Assembly (NCBI RefSeq): GCF_003144405.1
Contig: NZ_PENW01000005.1
Location: 62,001-126,000, forward strand
DNA: 64,000 nt
DNA from: Proteus cibi
GTDB taxonomy: Bacteria > Pseudomonadota > Gammaproteobacteria > Enterobacterales > Enterobacteriaceae
Reading direction: 5' to 3'
Part shown: one piece after another, positions 9,772 through 19,212 of the stretch
How positions within the stretch are numbered: the first letter of the stretch is position 1
Layout of the letters: each line of letters starts with the position of its first letter
The notes under the pieces: model-generated
Databases searched by the model: none
The model's input: only the letters and a program-made list of their open reading frames with translations
Told to the model about the DNA's origin: nothing
Program-made: the position numbers and the translations under genes

Positions 9772-10509
9772 CTACTTCTTTAATGAATTAATTAATTCTA
9801 TGCGCTGGTTTTCCATCTGAGTGATTTTACTGCAAGCTTGCTGACCAAATTGAGTAAACGCCGCTTCTTGCTGCTTCCACTCCTGATCTATAATCTTTTG
9901 AAAACCATCTAAGCTGCCTAATAATCCACCTAAGGCTTTTTTACTGTCGCCACCAGCGGCTGCTAATAACTGTTTTTTCCCCAATTCATTAATGCTGTCT
10001 TGCAACATCCCCCCTAGACTGCTTTCTACGATTTCACGACCTTTGGCTTCAACTTCTTTAATGGCTTGAGAATGAAACGTAATGTTATTCGGCTCTATGC
10101 TGACCACCCTATCCATTTGCTGATTAAGATCTTTCTCTAATCGACTTAATCTATTGAGGATATTGCTTTCTTTACCAAAAGCTTCAATCACTACTTTATC
10201 AAGCACTTTACGAGAATCTTGCAGTTTTACCCCTGTTTCAGTTCTTAACCAAGGTACGTCTCGTCTTACTGTGGCTTGATATTTTTTTGCTAACTCTTGT
10301 TGGTGTGGTGTCAATGTGGCACTTTTTTCATTTTGAAATAATGTGCCGTCTGGATAAATGACCATTAAACCATGTGAACCAGCGACTTCAACGAATTCGG
10401 AGGTTATGCGTAAATCATCTTTTGGCATTACCGCACAATCAAAACTGGGTGATGCATTTGCTGTACCCGCAACAAAAAACAGAGTGACAGCAATATTTCT
10501 TAAATTCAT
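9772..10509 (-). CDS. yggN: YggN family protein (DUF2884)
   Basis: 245 aa with a signal peptide (MNLRNIAVTLFFVAGTANA) and then SPSFDC, so it is exported to the periplasm. The mature part is rich in charged helices (residues about 100-240), including GKKQLLAAAGGDSKKALGGL. It matches the enteric YggN/DUF2884 position next to glsB and trmB. The function is unknown. Spacing to glsB is 22 bases on the same strand, which suggests cotranscription. Confidence 0.88.
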   Translation of the reverse strand: MNLRNIAVTLFFVAGTANASPSFDCAVMPKDDLRITSEFVEVAGSHGLMVIYPDGTLFQNEKSATLTPHQQELAKKYQATVRRDVPWLRTETGVKLQDSRKVLDKVVIEAFGKESNILNRLSRLEKDLNQQMDRVVSIEPNNITFHSQAIKEVEAKGREIVESSLGGMLQDSINELGKKQLLAAAGGDSKKALGGLLGSLDGFQKIIDQEWKQQEAAFTQFGQQACSKITQMENQRIELINSLKK

Positions 10510-10531
10510 AACAACTCTCCTGAAAACACAC

Positions 10532-11458
10532 CTAAAAAATTGAACGCCCGACTTTGTTTGCTAATAATTCAAGTGCTGCACAGCCTGCTAATGAGTTACC
10601 TGATTTATCCAGCTCTGGCGACCAAACTGCAACCGTAAAGGCATCAGGAACAACCGCAATAATGCCACCACCCACGCCTGATTTTCCGGGAATACCAATA
10701 CGAAAGGCAAATTCACCGGCACCATCATACATTCCGCAGGTTAACATTAATGCATTTATTTGACGGGTTTGTCTTGGCGTAATAATCTGATTTTTATTCC
10801 CTACGCACACACCTTGATTAGCTAAATAGCTAAAACATTGCGCTAACTCGGTGCAACTCATCTCTATTGAGCAATAGTGAAAATAAGTTTCAAGCACCGT
10901 AATAACATCATTCTCAAAATTACCAAAAGATTTCATCAGATAAGCGATTGATGCATTCCGACTAAGATGCTCCATCTCTGATTTTGCAACCACTGAGTTA
11001 TAGCAAATGTCAGGAGTATCAGTAAGAAAACGGATCACTTCTAACATTCTTTGCTTAGGTGCACTTAATCGAGACTGCAACATATCAGTGATAACAATAG
11101 CACCAGCATTAATAAAAGGGTTACGCGGTATTCCTTTTTCCATTTCTAACTGTATCAAGGAATTAAAAGGTAGCCCTGATGGCTCTTTTCCTACACGTTG
11201 CCAAATTTCATTTTCTTCATAACGTGTTAAAGCAAGCGTTAAGCTAAGTACTTTAGAAATAGATTGAATCGAAAAACGCTTATCAGCCATACCTGATTGA
11301 TAGAGTTCACCATCAACCGTATAAACAGCCATAGCAAGCTGTTCTGGAGGTATTTGAGCCAATGCGGGAATATAATCCGCGACTTTTCCTTGCCCAATTA
11401 ATGGGCGAATTTGTTGCAAAATATCTGACAGTAATTCGTTAGATAACGTTGTAGTCAC
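10532..11458 (-). CDS. glsB: Glutaminase
   Basis: 308 aa, the size of bacterial glutaminases with a beta-lactamase-like fold. The catalytic Ser-Lys pair is in [12 protein letters not shown] (about 62-73); [34 protein letters not shown] and the final SGNSLAG are further family blocks. It converts glutamine to glutamate and ammonia. A hairpin at 11477-11504 lies upstream, between it and yggL. Confidence 0.95.
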   Translation of the reverse strand: MTTTLSNELLSDILQQIRPLIGQGKVADYIPALAQIPPEQLAMAVYTVDGELYQSGMADKRFSIQSISKVLSLTLALTRYEENEIWQRVGKEPSGLPFNSLIQLEMEKGIPRNPFINAGAIVITDMLQSRLSAPKQRMLEVIRFLTDTPDICYNSVVAKSEMEHLSRNASIAYLMKSFGNFENDVITVLETYFHYCSIEMSCTELAQCFSYLANQGVCVGNKNQIITPRQTRQINALMLTCGMYDGAGEFAFRIGIPGKSGVGGGIIAVVPDAFTVAVWSPELDKSGNSLAGCAALELLANKVGRSIF

Positions 11459-11476
11459 AGTCCCTTCCCCAGACAG

Positions 11477-11504
11477 ACAAGGGCATCCTTTTGGATGCCC
11501 TTGT
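11477..11504 (-). terminator. Perfect 12-bp hairpin between yggL and glsB
   Basis: ACAAGGGCATCC (11477-11488) pairs with GGATGCCCTTGT (11493-11504) around a TTTT loop. It probably ends trmB-yggL transcription. The minus-strand side lacks a long T-run, so efficiency is uncertain. Confidence 0.6.
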
Positions 11505-11532
11505 AATTATTTGCTAAATGTATAACTTTCTA

Positions 11533-11859
11533 TCAATCCCACCAAACATCAAATAGTTCAGAGGTTTGTACATCTTGCATTTTGCTCTCTTTGAGGAAGT
11601 TTTCGACTAATTGGCGATGTTCTTCTGTACATTTACCAATTTGTTGTAAGCAGATTAAACCTTCCCAGCTCAGGTAACCACTTGCATCAAATGCTAGCCC
11701 GTTTGGCTCAATAACTTTGAGGATCAGTTCATCAACAAAGCGATCTACTTCCTCAATAGGGGTATTTTCTGGGAAAGTCCATTTAACTGAGAAACCTAAT
11801 TCCTGAAATTCATCGATACGCATTTTTTTGCGTAAGCGGCGACTACGTTGTTTAGCCAT
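11533..11859 (-). CDS. yggL: YggL family protein (DUF469), 50S-ribosome-associated
   Basis: 108 aa, very basic at the N-terminus ([22 protein letters not shown]) and acidic after it, the usual pattern of YggL. Members have been found bound to the 50S ribosomal subunit; the exact role is not settled. The ATG shares one base with the trmB stop, so the two are translationally coupled, as in other enterics. Confidence 0.92.
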   Translation of the reverse strand: MAKQRSRRLRKKMRIDEFQELGFSVKWTFPENTPIEEVDRFVDELILKVIEPNGLAFDASGYLSWEGLICLQQIGKCTEEHRQLVENFLKESKMQDVQTSELFDVWWD

Positions 11860-12578
11860 TATTTTACCCTCTTAAACATAAGATCCCAGACTCCATGCCC
11901 TAAACGATGACCGCGTTTTTCAAACTTAGTCACAGGGCGTGTTTCTGGTCGTGGTACATAATCCTGAGTTTCTGACAAATTTTGATAACCTTCAACACTT
12001 GTCATCACTTCAAGCATATGTTCTGCATATGGTTCCCAATCTGTCGCCATATGAAAAACACCGTCTAACGTTAATTTTTTTAAAATTAATTCGGCAAAAG
12101 GCACTTGAACAATACGGCGTTTATTATGACGCGCTTTGTGCCATGGATCAGGAAAGAATAACTGAACCATTTTTAAACTATTATCTGGGATCATATGATT
12201 GAGCACTTCAATCGCATCGTGACACATGACTCTCAGATTACTTAATTGCTCTTCTTCTGCATTAGCAAGACAAGCACCAACACCCGGTGCATGCACTTCA
12301 ATACCGAAATAATTATTTTCTGGTGTATTTTTTGCCATAGTCACGAGCGATGCGCCCATGCCGAAGCCTATTTCTAATATTACAGGCGCTTCGCGTCCAA
12401 AAACCTGACTGAAGTCGATAGGTTCCGGCTGATAATCAATACCAAAGGCAGGCCACTGTGTTTCTAATGCTTGCTCTTGACGAGGCGTTAAACGACCTTG
12501 TCTACGAACAAAACTACGAACGCGTCGTAAAGCACGCCCTTCTTCATTGAATTCCGGAGAAATTACATTCTTGATCAT
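11859..12578 (-). CDS. trmB: tRNA (guanine-N7)-methyltransferase TrmB
   Basis: 239 aa class I methyltransferase. The SAM site is [13 protein letters not shown] (about 68-80), and [21 protein letters not shown] (catalytic and substrate loop) with [10 protein letters not shown] follow. It makes m7G46 in the variable loop of tRNA. It is divergent from mutY, with 215 bases between them. Confidence 0.96.
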   Translation of the reverse strand: MIKNVISPEFNEEGRALRRVRSFVRRQGRLTPRQEQALETQWPAFGIDYQPEPIDFSQVFGREAPVILEIGFGMGASLVTMAKNTPENNYFGIEVHAPGVGACLANAEEEQLSNLRVMCHDAIEVLNHMIPDNSLKMVQLFFPDPWHKARHNKRRIVQVPFAELILKKLTLDGVFHMATDWEPYAEHMLEVMTSVEGYQNLSETQDYVPRPETRPVTKFEKRGHRLGHGVWDLMFKRVK

Positions 12579-12623
12579 GTCTAATACTGTCAGTCGTTAG
12601 GCCAATTATTTACTTAAAATCGT

Positions 12624-12629
12624 TATAAT
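12624..12629 (+). promoter_or_regulatory. Possible -10 box in the trmB/mutY intergenic region
   Basis: A perfect TATAAT on the plus strand lies 165 bases before mutY. The matching -35 (GCCAAT at 12601-12606) is weak, so it is only a candidate promoter with a long leader. Confidence 0.3.
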
Positions 12630-12793
12630 GTCGCTATGGTGCAATTTAACCGACATTATCCAAAGATCACTAAGTTTAGCAAGAGTCACTTATAGAAGCA
12701 TCACTCTATAAGATAAATATTAAGAGTGTTTACAGTTTATTCTCTCTGTGGTGCAATCTTACCTTAATCAGAACATGAGTTAATAAAATAAAC

Positions 12794-13834
12794 ATGATGG
12801 AAGCTCTGCAATTTTCGCAAGTCGTACTCACTTGGTATCACAAATATGGGCGCAAAACGCTTCCTTGGCAGCAAGAGAAAACGCCTTATCACGTATGGTT
12901 ATCTGAAGTAATGTTGCAACAAACTCAAGTAGCGACGGTTATTCCTTATTTTGAGCGTTTTATTGCACGTTTTCCTGATGTTAACGCATTAGCTAAAGCC
13001 CCTCTTGATGAAGTCCTTCACCTCTGGACTGGTCTTGGCTATTACGCAAGAGCTAGAAACTTGCATAAAGCAGCACAACACATTGTAGATAAACATCAAG
13101 GGCTGTTTCCTGATACCTTTGAGGACGTTTGTGCCTTACCTGGTGTTGGGCGTTCAACCGCGGGTGCTATTTTATCGTTATCGCTAAAAAAACCTTATCC
13201 AATTCTTGATGGTAATGTGAAACGTGTTTTAGCACGCTGTTATGCTGTAGAAGGTTGGCCAGGTAAAAAAGAGGTTGAAAATACGTTGTGGGAGATCAGC
13301 GAAACCGTCACCCCTGTTGAAGGTGTCGAGTATTTTAATCAGGCAATGATGGATTTAGGTGCAATGGTTTGCACCAGAAGCAAGCCTAAATGTGAATTAT
13401 GTCCATTAAATAGTGGTTGTATCGCTTATGCTCAAAACAATTGGGCGGATTACCCTGGGAAAAAACCTAAAAAGGTGATCCCTGAGAAAACAACTTATTT
13501 TCTTATTTTACAATATGATAATCTTGTTTGGTTAGATCAAAGACCACCAGCAGGAATATGGGGTGGGTTATTTGCCTTTCCTCAATTTGAAACAAAAGCG
13601 CTTTTAGAACAGTGGTTAGCTGAGCATGGACTCGATAATAATGAAGCAGAGCAACTGATTTCATTTAGGCATACGTTTAGCCACTTTCATTTAGATATTG
13701 TGCCAATTTGCGTAAAACTCTCGACGTTTACCGCTATGATGGAGACGCAAAAAGGACTTTGGTATAACTTACAGACACCTGCAACCGTAGGGTTAGCAGC
13801 ACCTGTAGAGAATTTACTTAGACAATTAGCCTAA
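12794..13834 (+). CDS. mutY: A/G-specific adenine glycosylase MutY
   Basis: 346 aa. Helix-hairpin-helix with [13 protein letters not shown] (about 111-123) and the catalytic Asp in [13 protein letters not shown] (about 134-146). The iron-sulfur cluster cysteines follow as C-x6-C-x2-C-x5-C in [17 protein letters not shown]. The C-terminal NUDIX-like domain includes [17 protein letters not shown]. It removes adenine paired with 8-oxoguanine. yggX and mltC follow on the same strand, as in E. coli. Confidence 0.96.
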   Translation: MMEALQFSQVVLTWYHKYGRKTLPWQQEKTPYHVWLSEVMLQQTQVATVIPYFERFIARFPDVNALAKAPLDEVLHLWTGLGYYARARNLHKAAQHIVDKHQGLFPDTFEDVCALPGVGRSTAGAILSLSLKKPYPILDGNVKRVLARCYAVEGWPGKKEVENTLWEISETVTPVEGVEYFNQAMMDLGAMVCTRSKPKCELCPLNSGCIAYAQNNWADYPGKKPKKVIPEKTTYFLILQYDNLVWLDQRPPAGIWGGLFAFPQFETKALLEQWLAEHGLDNNEAEQLISFRHTFSHFHLDIVPICVKLSTFTAMMETQKGLWYNLQTPATVGLAAPVENLLRQLA

Positions 13835-13863
13835 GCTAATACCTGCGATATTGAGGATTTATT

Positions 13864-14136
13864 ATGAGCAGAACTATTTTTTGTACTTTCCTTAACAAAG
13901 AAGCCGATGGACTTGATTTTCAGTTGTACCCAGGAGAAATTGGAAAGCGCATTTTCAATGAGATTTCAAAAGAAGCATGGGCTCAATGGATGGCAAAACA
14001 GACTATGCTTATCAATGAGAAAAAACTTAACACCATGAATCCTGATGATCGCAAACTACTAGAACAAGAAATGGTGCGATTTTTATTCGAAGGCCATGAT
14101 GTTCATATTGACGGTTACACACCACCTGAAAAATAA
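13864..14136 (+). CDS. yggX: Probable Fe(2+)-trafficking protein YggX
   Basis: 90 aa, the usual length. [19 protein letters not shown], with the single conserved Cys7, and [13 protein letters not shown] are family hallmarks. It protects iron-sulfur proteins from oxidative damage and is often in one operon with mutY, here 29 bases downstream. Confidence 0.95.
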   Translation: MSRTIFCTFLNKEADGLDFQLYPGEIGKRIFNEISKEAWAQWMAKQTMLINEKKLNTMNPDDRKLLEQEMVRFLFEGHDVHIDGYTPPEK

Positions 14137-14147
14137 TATTCACTTTT

Positions 14148-14174
14148 CCAGAGCCTTAAAGGCTCTGGTGTTTT
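14148..14174 (+). terminator. Hairpin with short T-run after yggX
   Basis: CCAGAGCC (14148-14155) pairs with GGCTCTGG (14161-14168), followed by TGTTTT. It may attenuate transcription between yggX and mltC. Confidence 0.6.
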
Positions 14175-14187
14175 ATTCACCATAGCG

Positions 14188-15270
14188 ATGCAATTGACCA
14201 TGAAAAAAATCCTTCTCTTGCTGATTATCGCCCCTCTACTCATTTCATGTAGTAGTCAACCGCCAAAAACATTTGAGCCCGATTACGCAAAGGACACCAA
14301 TGCATTCGATATTCTTATGGGGCAATTTGCCAATAATATCGAAATGATTTGGGGTATGAAGGAAGTATTAATCGCAGGGCCTAAAGATTACGTAAAATAT
14401 ACTAATGCTTATAAAACACGTAGCCATATTAATTTTGAAGCCGGTACCATTACAATAGAAACTTTAGGTGATGATGCACCTCAATTCCAATTGCATAAGG
14501 CGATAGTCACAACGTTATTAATGGGTGAAGATCCCGGTTCTATTGACCTCTACTCTGACGTTAATAATATTCCTCATAGCACTGAACCGTTTTTATTTGG
14601 ACAGGTTCTTGATAATACGGGGCAACCTATACGTTGGGAATGGCGAGCCAATAAGTTTGCAGATTATCTGATTGCTAATAAATTACAAAAACGCCAGTCT
14701 GGTATAAATACCATTTGGTATGTCACCATTAATCTTGTTCCTAATCACCTTGATAAACGTGCGCATAAATATTTACCGTTAGTGCAACAAGCAGCCGCTA
14801 AATATGGAGTTGAACCATCATTAATCTTGGCAATTATGCAAATTGAATCAAGTTTTAATCCATATGCGGTGAGTAGTTCTGATGCTCTAGGTTTAATGCA
14901 AATCATGCCAGCAACGGCAGGACGGGATGTATTCCGAATGCAAGGAAAATCGGGACAACCAAGTCGTAGTTACTTATTTGATCCGGCTAATAACATCGAT
15001 GCCGGTGCAGCTTATATCTCAATACTGCAAAATAGTTATCTTGGCGATATCAAAGATCCTATTTCACGCCGTTACGCCGTTATACAGGCTTACAACGGTG
15101 GTGCAGGCAGTGTGTTACGGATATTCCATAACGATAAGAAACAGGCAGCAGCCATGATTAACAACTTAGAGCCAGCACAGGTGTATACCACATTACGTAA
15201 TAAACACCCTGCCGACCAATCTCGTCGTTATCTTGAGAAAGTCAGTACCGCTCAACGTAACTACCGTTAG
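14188..15270 (+). CDS. mltC: Membrane-bound lytic murein transglycosylase C
   Basis: Up to 360 aa. The lipoprotein signal [17 protein letters not shown] begins at the ATG at 14200, which is the more likely start because it gives a normal signal peptide; 14188 is the alternative. An N-terminal DUF3393 region ([17 protein letters not shown]) precedes the transglycosylase domain with the catalytic Glu in [14 protein letters not shown] (about 217-230), then [13 protein letters not shown] and AYNGGAG. It cleaves peptidoglycan glycan strands at the outer membrane, leaving anhydro-muramyl ends. A strong terminator follows. Confidence 0.95.
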   Translation: MQLTMKKILLLLIIAPLLISCSSQPPKTFEPDYAKDTNAFDILMGQFANNIEMIWGMKEVLIAGPKDYVKYTNAYKTRSHINFEAGTITIETLGDDAPQFQLHKAIVTTLLMGEDPGSIDLYSDVNNIPHSTEPFLFGQVLDNTGQPIRWEWRANKFADYLIANKLQKRQSGINTIWYVTINLVPNHLDKRAHKYLPLVQQAAAKYGVEPSLILAIMQIESSFNPYAVSSSDALGLMQIMPATAGRDVFRMQGKSGQPSRSYLFDPANNIDAGAAYISILQNSYLGDIKDPISRRYAVIQAYNGGAGSVLRIFHNDKKQAAAMINNLEPAQVYTTLRNKHPADQSRRYLEKVSTAQRNYR

Positions 15271-15292
15271 TTAATATTTAATCTAAAAAACC

Positions 15293-15327
15293 AAGCTTCC
15301 CCAATAAATTTGGGGAAGCTTTTTTTG
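15293..15327 (+). terminator. Rho-independent terminator of mltC
   Basis: AAGCTTCCCCA (15293-15303) pairs with TGGGGAAGCTT (15311-15321), followed by seven T. An A-run on the left may allow function in both directions. Confidence 0.92.
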
Positions 15328-15481
15328 TTATTGAGGCTTAATAAGCAGTTTATCGTCATGTGTTTTTTGTGTATTGAAAAAAGCGTTAGCTTTATTTTTG
15401 CGCATTTCCCACGATAAATCGCGTTTTATCAACCAATAAGTTTAAAAAAACAGCAATCAAACAGTTTTGTGATAAATAACG

Positions 15482-15510
15482 TTGACGAGCAAAGCGATAT
15501 CGGGTTTAAT
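15482..15510 (+). promoter_or_regulatory. Promoter of tRNA-Phe
   Basis: TTGACG (-35, 15482-15487), a 17-base spacer and TTTAAT (-10, 15505-15510), followed by the GC-rich discriminator CGCCCC typical of stable RNA promoters. It sits directly before the tRNA gene. Confidence 0.8.
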
Positions 15511-15520
15511 ACGCCCCGTT

Positions 15521-15596
15521 GCCCGAATAGCTCAGTCGGTAGAGCAGGGGATTGAAAATCCCCGTGTCCTTGGTTCGATTCCGAGTTCGGGCACCA
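15521..15596 (+). tRNA. pheV: tRNA-Phe (GAA)
   Basis: 76 bases including an encoded CCA. The acceptor stem GCCCGAA (15521-15527) pairs with TTCGGGC (15586-15592), anticodon GAA is at 15554-15556, and the T-arm has GGTTCGATTCC. Its location after mltC corresponds to pheV of other enterics. The 3' 45 bases are the integration site of the ICE and remain intact, so integration restores the tRNA. Confidence 0.97.
15552..15596 (+). repeat. attL core: 3' half of tRNA-Phe
   Basis: These 45 bases recur without a mismatch at 57407-57451. Similarity continues for another 48 bases past the tRNA with one mismatch (15597-15644 versus 57452-57499). The second copy is therefore followed by another integrase-side ICE end, not by empty chromosome. 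Confidence 0.95.
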
Positions 15597-15696
15597 TCTT
15601 TCACTTGTTCGTCAGTGAGTTAAATCACTGAGAGGGCAAAAAAGAGTTGAAAAATATAATTTGGCACTGTCACTTTATGTTGAAACTCTTAAACTA

Positions 15697-15730
15697 AACA
15701 GTCTTGTTCATACCAAGGCTGTTTTTTTTT
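15697..15730 (+). terminator. Terminator just inside the ICE end, downstream of tRNA-Phe
   Basis: AACAGTCTTG (15697-15706) pairs with CAAGGCTGTT (15714-15723) with one G-T pair, then nine T. The orientation would stop tRNA transcription from entering the ICE. A copy lies at 57564-57597 in the tandem remnant. A palindrome, TCAGTGA/TCACTGA, lies at 15612-15631. Confidence 0.8.
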
Positions 15731-15794
15731 ATTTGTCACTTTTACTTTTTTTCCTAATCACTGTCAAATCTTGATACTCCTCCTGTTATTTTCA

Positions 15795-16892
15795 TCACAT
15801 CAATTCCGCTTCTAATATATCTCGCAAGTTATCAACACTTTCATCAATGTATTCTAATGTCGATGTAATGCTGGCATGTCCTAATAGCCGTTTCACAACA
15901 TAAAGATTACGTTCTGGTGATTGCATCATATGTGTTGCGACGGTATGTCGAAAGCGATGTGGTGATATGATAAAGTTACATTCTGCTGATAAGCGTTTAA
16001 AAAATGAGCGTAATGGATATTCGCCCATGATCTTGGGATGTTTCTTTCTTTTCATTAAATCAAACCACCCAACATTGAACACTTGATCTGTCGGTTCAAC
16101 GCCTACCTTTTGTGCTTCTTTCACTAAATTTTCTAGTGATGGGTATAATGCGGAAACAATCGGTACCCGATGTTCACGGTGATTTTTAGCCCCCTCCTCA
16201 CATAAATGGATCCATTTCTCTTCGAGATTAATATCATTCAATCTAATATGCAGAAGCTGCCCTTGGCGAATGGCGGTATAACGAAACACATTCACGACCG
16301 TCATCCAAAACCACGCTGGATATAATGCATTTTTTCGCCCATCACACACGTAGCCATAATCTTGCTTTTCTTCAAGTTCTAGATAGTGTGTCATACGACG
16401 ATACATATCATCCATCTGTGATTTAGTTAGAACCTTTTTCTTTTTAGCCCCTGCACGAACAACCGTACCATTAAAAGGGTTCTTTTTATGGGGCAATAAC
16501 TCTTGTTCTATTCCAAAATTAAACAATGCCCTCATATGAGTCACTTTATTGTTCCAAGTTCTACTTGAACGCTTATTATCACCTAAAACAATATGTCGCC
16601 ATTGCAGAACGGTTAATTGATCAACCTGAGCAGGTTTTAACGACGTAAATTCTTCAAATGTACGAAGAACCTTACGGTAACTTCTCATTGTCGTAGGACG
16701 TAATAATTTATAATAAAAATACTGCTCAATAAGAAACTCAAAAGTGATGTCATCCATAACATGCTCATTTACAACAATCAGTAAAACACGACAATGGGTG
16801 CTGTTATCGCTGATACAAAACGAACAAACCATCAAATAACAACCATACAACTTTAAATGATGACTTTTTTGTTGCTCCTGTTTAAAAGTCAT
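15795..16892 (-). CDS. int: Tyrosine recombinase (ICE integrase)
   Basis: Up to 365 aa. The catalytic set is visible: Arg in FRYTAIRQGQ, HxxR in SPHRFRHTVATHM, His in RLLGHASITS and Tyr in TLEYIDES. A SAM-like core-binding domain (YKLLRPTTMRSYRKVLRTFEE-type helix, about residues 60-125) precedes it. The first ATG overlaps the stop of the upstream gene as ATGA, but its first 45 residues look unlike an integrase; the ATG at 16757 (MDDITFEFLIEQY) may be the true start. It lies next to attL and should catalyse recombination at tRNA-Phe. Its C-terminal half recurs in the chimeric gene at 57661-58803. Confidence 0.93.
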   Translation of the reverse strand: MTFKQEQQKSHHLKLYGCYLMVCSFCISDNSTHCRVLLIVVNEHVMDDITFEFLIEQYFYYKLLRPTTMRSYRKVLRTFEEFTSLKPAQVDQLTVLQWRHIVLGDNKRSSRTWNNKVTHMRALFNFGIEQELLPHKKNPFNGTVVRAGAKKKKVLTKSQMDDMYRRMTHYLELEEKQDYGYVCDGRKNALYPAWFWMTVVNVFRYTAIRQGQLLHIRLNDINLEEKWIHLCEEGAKNHREHRVPIVSALYPSLENLVKEAQKVGVEPTDQVFNVGWFDLMKRKKHPKIMGEYPLRSFFKRLSAECNFIISPHRFRHTVATHMMQSPERNLYVVKRLLGHASITSTLEYIDESVDNLRDILEAELM

Positions 16893-17350
16893 ACCATTAC
16901 CTCATCAAGAGATTTCACTCCATCAAGAGTGCGTAACCATCTAGGTGCTCGCATTTCAGCAACAAAATAATTAATTAAATCATTCAATAACCAGATAAGA
17001 CTTTTGCCCTTCTCACTTGAAAAACCTAATTCTGCAAGAAATTGAGTCAGCGTAATGCAATGCTGGCAAAGTTCAGTACATTCAAAATCAAAGCGAGGAA
17101 GGCTTGGCGGTGTTTTATTGGTAATAAAACATTTCACCAAATGGGGAGGGATAGGCTCATCTAACGTCGATTGCAAGAGTGTTAAACAGGCATTAAGCCG
17201 ACAACATAATGCCATTTGAAGTGCAAGATCATCAAACTTAATCAATGCATCGACAAAAGTATCGCAATAATCAACGAGTGTTATGAAATCTGTTGTGGAA
17301 TCGAACTGAATAGTAAGTAATGGATGAGTTGGGTTAGGGGTTGTTGCCAT
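16889..17350 (-). CDS. Hypothetical protein coupled to the integrase gene
   Basis: 153 aa, mainly helical, with Cys residues spread through it (including CCRLNAC, CTELCQHC). No family recognised. It overlaps the integrase gene by four bases (ATGA), which argues that it is real and cotranslated with it. A role in controlling excision or integration is possible from position only; I see no helix-turn-helix of a typical recombination directionality factor. It is preceded by a highly structured non-coding stretch. Confidence 0.7.
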   Translation of the reverse strand: MATTPNPTHPLLTIQFDSTTDFITLVDYCDTFVDALIKFDDLALQMALCCRLNACLTLLQSTLDEPIPPHLVKCFITNKTPPSLPRFDFECTELCQHCITLTQFLAELGFSSEKGKSLIWLLNDLINYFVAEMRAPRWLRTLDGVKSLDEVMV

Positions 17351-17380
17351 ATTTAGGCATCCTCAGTGAGTAGTATTAAT

Positions 17381-17588
17381 TTCCACCACTGGAGAGGCTA
17401 ATCTCATGGGTGGTGGAACTGAACAAGGTTAGCCTTACCGACCTCACTGACGTCGGCGCGTCTTTCGACGCCCTCATCCAGCCCACCATTGAGATGTAGC
17501 AGAATGCAAACACAAAATGTAAGTGCATTGTGTGTTGTCAGTGAAGTATTTTTCAGGAGGCTAATCCCGACACCTGATTTTGCAGGTG
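17381..17588. other. Non-coding stretch with a row of perfect hairpins
   Basis: Inverted repeats in order: TTCCACCAC (17381-17389) with GTGGTGGAA (17410-17418); AGGCTAA with TTAGCCT; CCGAC with GTCGG; GCGTC-TTTC-GACGC; AACACA..AATG with CATT..TGTGT; and CACCTG (17571-17576) with CAGGTG (17583-17588). It fills the gap between the relaxase-like gene and the gene before int. Candidates are an origin of transfer, an attachment-end control region or a structured RNA. A 61-codon frame at 17553-17738 lies over the last hairpin and is not convincing. Confidence 0.5.
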
Positions 17589-17727
17589 CGAGTGAAAGAT
17601 ACCGTGATTAATCAACGGGAGCAAGACTGTTTTAGTGGAATTACTATTATTATTTTCTATCGCTGATGGATATTTCACCAAACAATTTAATAAGCAAATA
17701 GCACGCAACAAATTCATTGCAAAATCT

Positions 17728-18948
17728 TTATACGACAACCAGTAATGGATTTTCAGCAGGCTTATTATTGCTTGTGAATATTTTATTTGCTGGAATTAAG
17801 TAGCCACTTAATTTTTTAAATTGCCCTTCTAATAATTCATTTTGAAAGAGCCGACAAGTAAACATATTGCCTCGATCATGACGATGATATTTCAGTCTCT
17901 CAAAGGCTTTTTGAAGCTTACCTTTATCTTGTTTAGGCAATTTCATTTCAGCTAAAAACACATAAAAAATATTGGGAGTAACGATAAAAACATATCCTGC
18001 AATAATATGAATTTGTGCATTAGGTTGATTTATAGAGAGATGAGCATTCACGCACCCCTCAATTAGCCACTCCCAAAAGGCATCACCCATATCGGTGATT
18101 TGATTATCAGCCTGGTGTAATTGCATTTCTGGTATAACGGTAGGCGCTCTTTTTTCTAGCGATATAGTCTCTGATAACACATCACTTTCAGGCAATGATA
18201 TCTCACGTTGAAATGGTGCAAGTGTTAAAGCAACAGCTTTAGAAATAATTTCGTCCACGATGCCTGTTTGTTCTCTAAATCCTGTTAAATACATTGATAG
18301 CGCCTCAAGCGCTTTAGGATATTGGCTTAACCAATTTATTGCATCGGGTGAAATTATTTTCCATGCAAGCATCGCACCAAAACATCTCTTTTGATTTTGT
18401 GATACTTCAGAGATAAATCGAAATCGATAAGGCTCTGTTAATGCCTCCTGCAATGGAAACCATCGTTTTCCACTTTTGAATTCAACGTCAAAATGACATA
18501 AATATTCCGCACAAGAAAACAACGAGGCATAAACAATAACAGCATGCCATACTGTACTTTGTTCAGCTTGTTCCTCTGGTGAGGCACCAATAGGAAACAT
18601 GTAATTTTTAGACAACTTAGAGGTTCGTGTTACAACTTCAAGCATGTAATCAGTCATTCCGCCTAAATAATTATAGGCTCCCTTTTCACTTAATGGGAGC
18701 TGTTGCATTAAGAAAACACATTGCTCTAAGGGTATTTTATAAAACTGGATATAAGCCTCTTGAGACAAAGAAGATGAACTCCAAAGTGATTTTAATAATT
18801 GTTGACGATGAGATGATAAGAGAAGCTCGTCTAATGATATGGGTAAAATAGAGTTTGGTGGAGTTTTTGAATTTATTTCTTTTTTAATTTTTTTGAATAA
18901 ACCTATTCGCTGAAAACGTAATTTCAGATTTAACATATAAAGTTCCAT
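17728..18948 (-). CDS. MobH/TraI-type relaxase homologue lacking the metal-binding histidines
   Basis: 406 aa with both parts of ICE TraI proteins: the TraI_2 domain (LGGMTDYMLEVVTRTSKLSK at about 92-111, then GASPEEQAEQSTVWHAV) and the C-terminal TraI_2_C winged-helix region (AFWEWLIEGCVNAHLSINQP..., then FERLKYHRHDR and LSGYLIPA). In active MobH relaxases the first motif carries several His before GG and a His after it, and a later HD pair. Here these positions read KGAYNYLGG, TDY and LFSCAEY, so all expected metal ligands are absent. The frame is intact. It is probably not a working relaxase. The start is 18948 or the ATG four codons in. Confidence 0.75.
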   Translation of the reverse strand: MELYMLNLKLRFQRIGLFKKIKKEINSKTPPNSILPISLDELLLSSHRQQLLKSLWSSSSLSQEAYIQFYKIPLEQCVFLMQQLPLSEKGAYNYLGGMTDYMLEVVTRTSKLSKNYMFPIGASPEEQAEQSTVWHAVIVYASLFSCAEYLCHFDVEFKSGKRWFPLQEALTEPYRFRFISEVSQNQKRCFGAMLAWKIISPDAINWLSQYPKALEALSMYLTGFREQTGIVDEIISKAVALTLAPFQREISLPESDVLSETISLEKRAPTVIPEMQLHQADNQITDMGDAFWEWLIEGCVNAHLSINQPNAQIHIIAGYVFIVTPNIFYVFLAEMKLPKQDKGKLQKAFERLKYHRHDRGNMFTCRLFQNELLEGQFKKLSGYLIPANKIFTSNNKPAENPLLVVV

Positions 18949-19146
18949 TTATGATAATAAGCTTTAATAAAATAAAAAATGCTATTAAATAATAGATATT
19001 TAATATAAAAGTTAACCCAGTATAAAATTCATATTAAATACTATTTTTCGCTTGTTAACTTTCAATTTAATGACGGTTAATTCACAGGGTAGAACACACG
19101 GAACAGTATGAAGCTATTTGATCTTTGATTCTGTTAGCGAAAGATA

Positions 19147-19178
19147 AAAAGGCTTCCTAAAACGGAAACCTTTTTAGA
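19147..19178 (-). terminator. Bidirectional terminator after ardC
   Basis: AAAAAGG-C-TTCC pairs with GGAA-A-CCTTTTT around a TAAAAC loop, with T-runs on both strands. It ends the ardC-like transcript. Confidence 0.75.
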
Positions 19179-19212
19179 TTTATTATCGTTATATTACTTA
19201 GTCAAATAATAA

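Noticed and set aside
17553..17738. 61-codon frame directly after the relaxase-like gene
   Set aside because: It begins at a TTG within the relaxase-like gene, has no good ribosome binding site and lies over a perfect hairpin; possible but not supported.
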